DNA of 40,028 nt, taken from Thermoflexus hugenholtzii JAD2 (GTDB taxonomy: Bacteria > Chloroflexota > UBA11872 > UBA12225). Below are positions 17,573 to 24,104 of this stretch, in pieces. Both the position numbers and the translations under genes were made by a program. The stretch is from positions 1 to 40,028 of the forward strand of contig CAMBEO010000018.1 of the NCBI GenBank assembly GCA_945865725.1, written 5' to 3'. Position 1 is the first letter of the stretch. The number at the start of each line of letters is the position of its first letter. Under the pieces are notes generated by a model. That model was not told the origin of the DNA. It saw only the letters and a program-made list of their open reading frames with translations, and searched no databases.

Positions 17573-18340
17573 ATGACCACATCCACAGGGCAACTACACA
17601 AGGTGCTCGTGACTGGCTCGACCGGGGCCATTGGAGAACCGCTGGCCACCCACCTCGCTTCCCGGGGCCACCATGTTCGAGGGTTCGCCCGCCGCCCGTC
17701 GCCGGGCCTCGCCGACCACGTCATCGGCGACCTGAGCGATCGCGAGGCCGTCTTCCGCGCCGTCGCGGGCATGGACACCGTCGTCCACTTGGGCGCATAC
17801 CCGAACCCGGCTGACTTCATGGACGTGCTCCTTGGTCCGAACGTCGTGGGCTTGTACTACATCCTCGAGGCGGCGGTCGCTCACGGTGTGCGGCGCGTCG
17901 TCCTTGCAAGCACGGTGCAAGTCATCACTGGCCACGACTTGCGCGATCGTCCCGTCCACGTCGATGACGGACCGGCGCCGGTCAATCACTATGCATTGAC
18001 GAAGGCCTGGGCCGAGACAGCGGGGGCGATGTACGCGCGCGTGCACGGCCTTTCGGTCATCAGCGCGCGCATCGGTTGGTTTCCGCGGAATACCGGCGAG
18101 TGCCAGCGCCTCGCGGCGAGCTCGTTCGGTCCCGACCTGTTCTTCAGCCACCAGGACGCCAACCGCTTCTTTGAGCGATGCGTCGAGGCCGAGGCGCCCG
18201 CACCGGGCAGTTCCGTAATCCTGCACGCGCAAAGCCGTCCGGTTAGCGTGGCACGGATGGACGTCGCGCAGGCACGCGAGGTCATCGGCTTCGAGCCTCA
18301 AGACACGTGGCCCGAAGGATTGCCCTTCCCGAGCGCGTAG
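17573..18340 (+). CDS. NAD-dependent epimerase/dehydratase-family oxidoreductase, uronate-dehydrogenase-like
   Basis: A 255-residue extended-type short-chain dehydrogenase. The nucleotide loop GSTGAIG is at residues 15-21 and the catalytic YxxxK is Y140/K144, with STVQV just before it. Length and the ISARIGWFPRN and DANRFFERC segments fit bacterial uronate dehydrogenases, which oxidise glucuronate or galacturonate to aldarolactones using NAD. Other NAD-sugar oxidoreductases remain possible. The ribosome-binding site AGGAGGAG (17561-17568) is one of the strongest in the window. It converges on the fucU gene across a strong hairpin. Confidence 0.85.
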   Translation: MTTSTGQLHKVLVTGSTGAIGEPLATHLASRGHHVRGFARRPSPGLADHVIGDLSDREAVFRAVAGMDTVVHLGAYPNPADFMDVLLGPNVVGLYYILEAAVAHGVRRVVLASTVQVITGHDLRDRPVHVDDGPAPVNHYALTKAWAETAGAMYARVHGLSVISARIGWFPRNTGECQRLAASSFGPDLFFSHQDANRFFERCVEAEAPAPGSSVILHAQSRPVSVARMDVAQAREVIGFEPQDTWPEGLPFPSA

Positions 18341-18345
18341 CCTCA

Positions 18346-18382
18346 CCCCCTTCCCCTCTCCTTCCGGGAGGGGGGAAGGGGG
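18346..18382. terminator. Long hairpin between convergent genes, likely bidirectional terminator
   Basis: A stem of about 16 pairs: arms CCCCCTTCCCCTCTCC and GGGAGGGGGGAAGGGGG around TTCC, with one T:G wobble. It begins five bases after the + strand stop and lies 63 bases from the minus strand stop. Confidence 0.75.
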
Positions 18383-18435
18383 ACGCCCCCTCCCTCAATC
18401 CCTCCCCCGCTGCGACGGGAGAGGGAAGGGAGACG
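18383..18435 (-). repeat. Type A hairpin repeat in inverted orientation
   Basis: Read on the minus strand it carries CCCTCTCCCGTCGCAGCG, GGGGAGGG and then ATTGAGGGAGGGGGCGTC, which matches the extended type A units at 4867-4913 and 23940-23985. Confidence 0.8.
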
Positions 18436-18444
18436 CCCCCCTCG

Positions 18445-18900
18445 TCAGGAACCCGGGTCGCGCACCCCAATCGTCAGCAGGATGTTCGCGTACACGCGTT
18501 GTTCGCCCGTGGCGATCGCCAGGGCGACGTCGTGAGTCCGAGCGGCGTCATAGAACTCCCACCGATTGCGAACTGTCAGCGACATCGGGCCGGCCTCCAC
18601 CGGCATCGCGGTCGTTGATGAGGCGAGAATGCGGCGGAAGTCGGCGAAGATGCCTGGTTCGCTCCCGTCGTCAGGGGTCATGACCTCCGCCGCCTCGATC
18701 GGAGTACAGGCCACGATCGCCTCGAGGACGTCGGGAACGCTCACCTTGCCTGGGGCAAGGTTCAGGTAGACGCGTGTCGCGGTCTCGGGCGATCGCGTCG
18801 CCAGCGGGTAGTTCCCGTCGGCGATCAGGATCTTTGCACCATGTCCGGCAGAACCGAGACCGCGCAGGATGTCCGGGTGAAGGATTGCGCCGAGGAGCAT
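18445..18900 (-). CDS. RbsD/FucU-family sugar mutarotase
   Basis: A 151-residue cytoplasmic protein of the RbsD/FucU family, which interconverts sugar anomers (fucose, ribose and relatives). Diagnostic segments are the N-terminal LHPDILRGLGSAGHGAKILIAD, with the conserved GHG histidine, followed by the NYP segment, and a C-terminal FYDAART. The length fits FucU (about 140-150). The start ATG at 18900 has GGGAGGAC (18905-18912) upstream. It is 52 bases downstream of the Gfo/Idh/MocA gene on the same strand, so they probably form an operon handling one sugar. The exact sugar cannot be read from sequence. Confidence 0.85.
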   Translation of the reverse strand: MLLGAILHPDILRGLGSAGHGAKILIADGNYPLATRSPETATRVYLNLAPGKVSVPDVLEAIVACTPIEAAEVMTPDDGSEPGIFADFRRILASSTTAMPVEAGPMSLTVRNRWEFYDAARTHDVALAIATGEQRVYANILLTIGVRDPGS

Positions 18901-18952
18901 GTCTGTCCTCCCTTCAAATGCCCGAGGGTGGCGGATTGGCTTGGATAGCGAC

Positions 18953-20050
18953 CTACATGTCGGGCAGGTCGATCGTCACTTCGCGTCCAGCCGCCGCCGA
19001 CCGGAGAATGCCGTCGATGATGGCCTGGTTACGGACGATCTGACCGCCCGGGATCGGCGCGGGACGCCCCTCGCGAATGGCTCCGACGAAATCCTTGACC
19101 TTCTCGTTAAAGATATTCAACGAGTGTTTCTTGACGGGCACGTGTGTCTCCACGTGCATGCCATTGAGGTCGTGGTACATCGTGACCGACCCCACGCCTC
19201 CATCCCATACCCCGCTCCACGGTCCGGACCCGGCTGGCGTGACCTTCAGGCCAGCATCGGTACCGAGGAATGTCGTCGCCCCGAGCGTGTCCATGTGCAT
19301 CGCCCAGCTGATCTTGAAGTTGAGCGTGATGCCCCCTTCAAGTCGGACGAGCGCCGAACCAAAGTCCTCCACTTGGAACTTGTCGGCCTCCCGGTGGTAT
19401 GCCGGGTTCGTCCCGAAGTGGTTTGACGACGTCGCGGATACGGTCAGGGGCTTCGGGTAACCCAAGGGGTTGAGGGCCATGTCGATCGAGTAGCACCCGA
19501 TGTCGGCCAAGGCGCCGGCCCCGGCAAGGTCGGTGCGGATGAACGTCCCGCCGGGCATGCCACGTCGGCGCCCGCCGCCGGTTTCGACGTAATACACCTT
19601 GCCGAGGGCACCCGACTGGATCAGCTCCTTGAGCATCACCATGTTCGGGTCGTAGCGCGGCTGGAAGCCGATCGTCAGGATCTTCCCCGTCCGACGCGCC
19701 GCCAGCTCCATCTCGACGGCCTGTTCGAGGGTCACGGCCATCGGCTTCTCCGACAGGACGTGGACGCCGGCGTTCAGGGCGTCAATGCTGGTCCGGTGGT
19801 GCGCGACGTTCGGCGTGCAAACTGAAACGCCGTCCAGAGGCACCTCTGCCAGCGCAACGGCGTGGTCCGTGAATGCCCGTGCGCCAGTGAGTTCGAGCGC
19901 GTCGATGAAGGCTCCAGCCTTCCCCTCCACCACGTCGGACACCGCGACGATCTCGACGCCGTCAATGTCCTTGTACGCCAAGGCGTGCGCTCTCGCGATG
20001 CCCCCGCTCCCGATGATGCCGACGCGCGTGATGCCGCTTGCTCGTCCCAT
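18953..20050 (-). CDS. Gfo/Idh/MocA-family NAD(P)-dependent oxidoreductase
   Basis: A 365-residue sugar or inositol dehydrogenase-like enzyme. The Rossmann motif GSGGIA is at residues 14-19 and the catalytic SEKP at 100-103. The C-terminal half has the family's antiparallel sheet with an extended GGGRRRGMPGG segment in the substrate region and DIGCYSIDMALN, where Asp and His/Tyr residues usually act. The ATG at 20050 follows GAGGGAG about nine bases upstream; a longer frame to 20134 lacks a ribosome-binding site. It heads a two-gene operon with the mutarotase. Confidence 0.9.
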   Translation of the reverse strand: MGRASGITRVGIIGSGGIARAHALAYKDIDGVEIVAVSDVVEGKAGAFIDALELTGARAFTDHAVALAEVPLDGVSVCTPNVAHHRTSIDALNAGVHVLSEKPMAVTLEQAVEMELAARRTGKILTIGFQPRYDPNMVMLKELIQSGALGKVYYVETGGGRRRGMPGGTFIRTDLAGAGALADIGCYSIDMALNPLGYPKPLTVSATSSNHFGTNPAYHREADKFQVEDFGSALVRLEGGITLNFKISWAMHMDTLGATTFLGTDAGLKVTPAGSGPWSGVWDGGVGSVTMYHDLNGMHVETHVPVKKHSLNIFNEKVKDFVGAIREGRPAPIPGGQIVRNQAIIDGILRSAAAGREVTIDLPDM

Positions 20051-20081
20051 CTGTCGCTCTCCCTCATCAAGCCGATCGCGG

Positions 20082-20087
20082 ATTGTA
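20082..20087 (-). promoter_or_regulatory. Possible -10 box for the Gfo/Idh-fucU operon
   Basis: TACAAT on the minus strand, 31 bases before the ATG at 20050. No matching TTGACA-like box lies 16-18 bases further up, so the call is tentative. Confidence 0.35.
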
Positions 20088-20296
20088 CGTGGGCATGCTT
20101 CTCGCCACTCCCGCACTACTCGGAGCGCGCGCACCCGTCACCCCACCTCCGCCATACCGGGAGCCGGGAATGTAGTCCCCGACACCGCTGGGCGGGGAAG
20201 GGCAGGGGGTGTCCCCGCTAGGATCGCCAGCCCGTCGAGAATCCCACCCGGGGACCGGGCGAGATGGGCGCGGGTCCATTCCGCGTGAGCGACGGG

Positions 20297-22453
20297 TCAA
20301 TCAGGCGGCGGCAACCAGTTCTTCCGGTTCAACGCCTCGTCACCAATCAGGCCGAGCGCAACCAGCCTCCCGTTGCTGGCCTCCGCGCGGTACTCCAACC
20401 GGGCGCGCTGGAACCACTGGACCACGACGCCGTTCTCGTCCATCTCCTCGCTCGTCGGGTACCCGAAGATGTCGAGGCCCCCATTCTCGTGCCAGAAGCG
20501 ATGGAACGCGTTGTGGAGCCCGTGGACAGTCTCCGGGAAGTACTGGTGGCCGGGCGTGCTGTCGAATACGGGCGACTTGGCGGACGGGCGCCGGCCCTCG
20601 AGTGCGAGGTCACCGAGCAACGCCGGTTGCACCTCGTACGCGGAACCTGCCTTGTCGGTGAAGAACTCGAGGCGTGCCCGCTGGAAGTACTGGACAGTCC
20701 TGCCCTCTTCCAGCATCTCCTCGGTGCGCGGGAGGCCGAAGATGTCGAGACCACCGTTGTCGATGAAGTAGCGCAAGAACGCGCCACCCACGTTGTGCCC
20801 GGTCTCGGGGAAATGCTGGTTGGTCAAACCCTCGGGCCGGGGCGGGACGGGTGAGGTCAGGTCGAATCGGGTGGGCAACGGCACCGGGGTCGGTACCGGC
20901 GTCGGCGTGGCGACCATGACCGGTGCACCAGGCGCAGCGGCGGGTGCCGGTGCCAGGAGGTTGATCCCCGGCAAGGCCAGGATGCCGGTGCCTGAACCGG
21001 GGACCGATGCCGTGCCAGTTCCCCCGATTCTCGGCATGAGGCGCGTCGGCACGAAGGTTGCCCCGGCCTGCGTCTGGCGCACGGCCTCTGGCGATGTCCA
21101 CCGGATGCTGAAGTTGGTGGACAGCAGCGGCTTCACCCCTGGCGGACGCAACCGGTTGAAGCGCGCCTGCAGGGTCTCCGGCGCGAGCGTGCGGCTGCCA
21201 GCCGACCCGACGAGTCGAATCGCAGTCAAGCGACCCGATGCCGTTCGCGCCGACAAGTCGATCGTCCGCAGCGTCCCGACATCCATGGTGGCGTCGACCC
21301 GTAGCGTCGCCTCGAACTGGGCGACGGTGAGCGAACCGGTCGTCCACGTCGAGCCGGGGGCATCCCTGTCATACGGCGCGCCGGACGGGTCAATGTCCCG
21401 GATCCCGCGGAGGTATGGCAGGGGCGACCCACCCCAAACGTTTTCGTTGTTCTCTGTCCACCCGTTGCAACTTGCGAAGTAGTACGCCTGCGCGACTTGC
21501 GAGCCGGACATGATCAGCATCCCGGACGTCGCGTCGATGGCGCGGTTCGCGTTCGGGTGTTCCGCCCACGACCCCCGGTACACCTGGTCCCAGGTCGAGT
21601 CGTCAACATCCCAGGCCTGGCGGGCGCGGGTCTGTGCCCGGAACACGGCATACGTGCGAGCGGCGAGGGACTGCGCTTGAAGGGCCGCATCCGGCCATGA
21701 CGCCGGCGCCTCGGCCGGGACGACGCCACGCACGTAGTCCTCGATCCCGAGGCGATTGACCGTATCGATCCCCTGCACGGTCGGGTACAGCAGGATCTCG
21801 CCGCGGTACGTGTCGTAGTACGTCTTCGGGCGCCCGGGCACGTCGCCGCTGGGCCGGTAGTCAAGCACGATCCGGGTGTCTGGCGAGGCCGGGCGGATCA
21901 CGAGCGGCCCGGCTAGGGGGCCCCATCCGAGGACTGTCCCGTCTCGCGCCTTGACTTGCCATCGACGCCCGCCTGGGTTGGTTATCTCAAGCCTGCCGTC
22001 AACCGGCACCGGAATGGGCGCCACCCCGGATGCCACGACCTGCCAAGGTCCCCCGATCGCGCTCACGAGCTCCGTCTCGTCACTCGCAACATCGAGGTCC
22101 GAGTGCACTAGGACACGGATCGTGGTCTCAGGTGCGAGCACCTTCTGGATCGACGTGCCGGGATAGTAGGCCGCGATGATCTGGCCCGCATTCTGTCCGG
22201 AGGCGGCCCGCCCACGCGCGCCCCACTGGCATAGCCCGACGCCATGGCCGAACGCGCTGCCGTCGAACGCGATCCCGGCGCCCGGGTCCGCGACCGAAAT
22301 CACATGGGGGGGATTGGTCGCCCCCGAAATCTCGGCCATCACCGGGGCCGTCATGGACAGAGATATCGCGACCGCAGTGAACGCATGCGCGAGGCCGCGC
22401 CAGGCGGGAGCCAGGGTCGCGGGTCCGAGCTGCCGGATTCGGTGTCGCATCAC
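20297..22453 (-). CDS. SpoIID/LytB-domain protein, permuted, with LGFP-like repeats
   Basis: A 718-residue exported protein with a signal peptide (hydrophobic residues 24-40, cleavage after VMA). It carries SpoIID signatures in an unusual order. The block FGHGVGLCQWGA with AAYYPGT, normally last in SpoIID, is at residues 68-100. The block EDYVRGVVPAEAPASWPDAA, with the glutamate equivalent to the transglycosylase acid, is near 245. YYFASCNGWTENNENVWGG follows at about 325. SpoIID cleaves glycan strands of peptidoglycan. After a Pro/Thr linker come two LGFP-like repeats (FPETGHNVGGAFLRYFIDNG and FPETVHGLHNAFHRFWHENG), each about 75 residues, probably wall or glycan binding. The start is GTG 22453 or ATG 22450. 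Confidence 0.85.
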   Translation of the reverse strand: MMRHRIRQLGPATLAPAWRGLAHAFTAVAISLSMTAPVMAEISGATNPPHVISVADPGAGIAFDGSAFGHGVGLCQWGARGRAASGQNAGQIIAAYYPGTSIQKVLAPETTIRVLVHSDLDVASDETELVSAIGGPWQVVASGVAPIPVPVDGRLEITNPGGRRWQVKARDGTVLGWGPLAGPLVIRPASPDTRIVLDYRPSGDVPGRPKTYYDTYRGEILLYPTVQGIDTVNRLGIEDYVRGVVPAEAPASWPDAALQAQSLAARTYAVFRAQTRARQAWDVDDSTWDQVYRGSWAEHPNANRAIDATSGMLIMSGSQVAQAYYFASCNGWTENNENVWGGSPLPYLRGIRDIDPSGAPYDRDAPGSTWTTGSLTVAQFEATLRVDATMDVGTLRTIDLSARTASGRLTAIRLVGSAGSRTLAPETLQARFNRLRPPGVKPLLSTNFSIRWTSPEAVRQTQAGATFVPTRLMPRIGGTGTASVPGSGTGILALPGINLLAPAPAAAPGAPVMVATPTPVPTPVPLPTRFDLTSPVPPRPEGLTNQHFPETGHNVGGAFLRYFIDNGGLDIFGLPRTEEMLEEGRTVQYFQRARLEFFTDKAGSAYEVQPALLGDLALEGRRPSAKSPVFDSTPGHQYFPETVHGLHNAFHRFWHENGGLDIFGYPTSEEMDENGVVVQWFQRARLEYRAEASNGRLVALGLIGDEALNRKNWLPPPD

Positions 22454-22529
22454 GGGTCAAACGGTCTCGTCACGACGGTGACGCGCGCGCGCACCTTGCT
22501 GAAACCCCCTTGCATCGTATGGCCCCGGC

Positions 22530-22690
22530 CGTCCTTCCCTCTCCCGCCGACAAGCAGTGGGCACTAGACTGGCGGCAAGGATGGGTGCTGGGGGGCGTCT
22601 CCCTTCCCTCTCCCGCCGCAGCGTTGGGGGTGCTTGTTGCGGCAGATGGAGGGGGCGTCCCGCCTCCCTCTCCCGCCACCACCGCCCCCC
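22530..22690. repeat. Hairpin repeat block between divergent genes
   Basis: Most of the 273 bases between the SpoIID-like and alcohol dehydrogenase genes are type A/D repeat fragments: CCTTCCCTCTCCCGCCGC near 22533 and 22602, and the type D core TTGCGGCAGATGGAGGGGG near 22637. Promoters for both genes must lie here; TATAGG near 22714 is a weak -10 candidate for the + strand. Confidence 0.7.
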
Positions 22691-22726
22691 GCCCTCGCCC
22701 AATCGTGGAGAGTATAGGAACCGCAC

Positions 22727-23833
22727 ATGATACGCATGAAGGCCGCGATTGTCGCACAGGTCCGTCAGCCCATCGTCGTCGACGAGGTCGAGCTGGACGA
22801 TCCGCACGAGGGCGAGGTCCAAGTTCGCCTGGTCGCCAGCGGCGTATGCCACAGCTGCCTCCACGCCGCCGATGGCAGCTGGGCCGACATCCCGACCCCC
22901 ATCGTCCTCGGCGACGAGGGTGCCGGCATCGTCGCCAAGGTTGGGCGCGGCGTAACCGACATCAAGGAGGGCGACCACGCCATCCTCTCCTGGGCGCCCT
23001 CGTGCGGGCTCTGCCACTACTGCGTGACCGGTCGGCCGGTCCACTGCGAACGGCGTTCGACCCAACCCGCGCGACTGCCGGACGGGGGAACGCGCATGCG
23101 GTGGCGGGGCGAGACGCTGTATCGCTTCGGCACCGTTGCAAGCCACAGCGAGTACACCACGGTCCCGTCGTCAAGCGCGATCAAAATCCGGGACGACGTG
23201 CCGTTGACGACCGTGGCATTGATCGGCTGTTCGGTGATGACTGGTGTCGGCGCGGTCCTGAACACGGCACAGGTGCCCGCTGGTGCGACCGTCGCGATCT
23301 GGGGCGCCGGCGGGATTGGCCTGAACGTCGTGCAAGGCGCGGCGCTGGCCGCCGCCGGGGAGATCATCGTCGTCGACGTGCTCGACAACAAGCTCGAGTT
23401 CGCGCGAAAGTTTGGCGCGACGCGGACGATCAACGCTCGCGAGCTCGATCCCGTATCCGAGATCCGCGCCCTCACCCGCCGTGGCGTCGAGTACGCATTC
23501 GTCGCGACCGGCAACGTGAACGCGATCGAGCAGGCGTGGCAATCCCTCGCCAATGCCGGGACGTGCGTCGTCATTGGCATGCCCGGGACGGGCGAGATGG
23601 TCCAAATCCCCGGCCGGGGAATCGCTGGCAGCGAACGGGTGATGCGGGGCAGCTTCTACGGGTCGGCGCGGACCCGCGTCGACTTCCCGCGCATGGTGGA
23701 GCTGTACCGGTCCGGCAAACTCGACATTGACGGCCTCATCAACCGGAAGTTCACGTTGGACCAGGCGGACGAGGCGTACCGGGCCCTGGCCGCTGGCGAA
23801 CTTGCTCGCGGCGTGATCGTCAACGACGTGTGA
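22727..23833 (+). CDS. Zinc-dependent alcohol dehydrogenase, MDR superfamily, class III-like
   Basis: A 368-residue medium-chain dehydrogenase. The structural zinc cysteines are C93, C96, C99 and C107. The Rossmann motif GAGGIG lies near residue 190. The catalytic-zinc residues are C41 and C168 as expected, but the histidine normally in GHE is an aspartate (GDEGAG, D63). Overall sequence follows glutathione-dependent or primary alcohol dehydrogenases (LIGCSVMTGVGAVLN). It probably oxidises an alcohol or reduces an aldehyde with NAD(H); the substrate is unknown and the altered zinc ligand may change it. AGGAA lies six bases before the ATG; a second ATG at 22736 matches the family start. The stop codon is shared with a dispersed repeat. 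Confidence 0.9.
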   Translation: MIRMKAAIVAQVRQPIVVDEVELDDPHEGEVQVRLVASGVCHSCLHAADGSWADIPTPIVLGDEGAGIVAKVGRGVTDIKEGDHAILSWAPSCGLCHYCVTGRPVHCERRSTQPARLPDGGTRMRWRGETLYRFGTVASHSEYTTVPSSSAIKIRDDVPLTTVALIGCSVMTGVGAVLNTAQVPAGATVAIWGAGGIGLNVVQGAALAAAGEIIVVDVLDNKLEFARKFGATRTINARELDPVSEIRALTRRGVEYAFVATGNVNAIEQAWQSLANAGTCVVIGMPGTGEMVQIPGRGIAGSERVMRGSFYGSARTRVDFPRMVELYRSGKLDIDGLINRKFTLDQADEAYRALAAGELARGVIVNDV

Positions 23834-24095
23834 CGCCGGGGGCCGTCCCGTTGGTCTCGCGGGTGAAAGACCCTGCCCGCCGGGGCTGGGTGGGGTGGTT
23901 CCTCCCTCTCACGCCGCAGCGGGGGAAGGGGGCGGAGGTGGTTCCTCCCTCTCCCGTCGCAGCGGGGGAGGGATTGAGGGTGGGGGCCGTCCCATTGGTC
24001 CGCGGGCATCCCTGCCCGCCGGGGCTGGGTGGCGTCCTGCGCCGCAGCGCGGGGCGCTTGCGGCAGATGGTGGGGGCGTCCTGCTTCCGTCCCCC
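23823..24095. repeat. Composite repeat block (types B, A, C, D)
   Basis: Unit B runs from 23823, overlapping the last codons of the alcohol dehydrogenase gene, to about 23885. Two type A copies follow near 23903 and 23945, a type C stem (CGCGGGCATCCCTGCCCG) at 24001-24018, and a type D copy near 24043-24080. The frame of the following gene stays open through this block, but the encoded Gly/Ser/Arg-rich peptide is repeat translation, not a protein domain. Confidence 0.8.
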
Positions 24096-24104
24096 GCGCG
24101 TTCG

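Noticed and set aside
22510-23730. 406-codon + strand frame overlapping the alcohol dehydrogenase gene
   Set aside because: Wrong frame of an intact dehydrogenase; Arg-rich with repeat sequence at its start.
23895-24104. 70-residue N-terminal extension of the carboxypeptidase fusion
   Set aside because: It translates dispersed repeats into Gly/Ser/Arg-rich sequence before the signal segment; the ATG at 24105 gives a normal exported protein.
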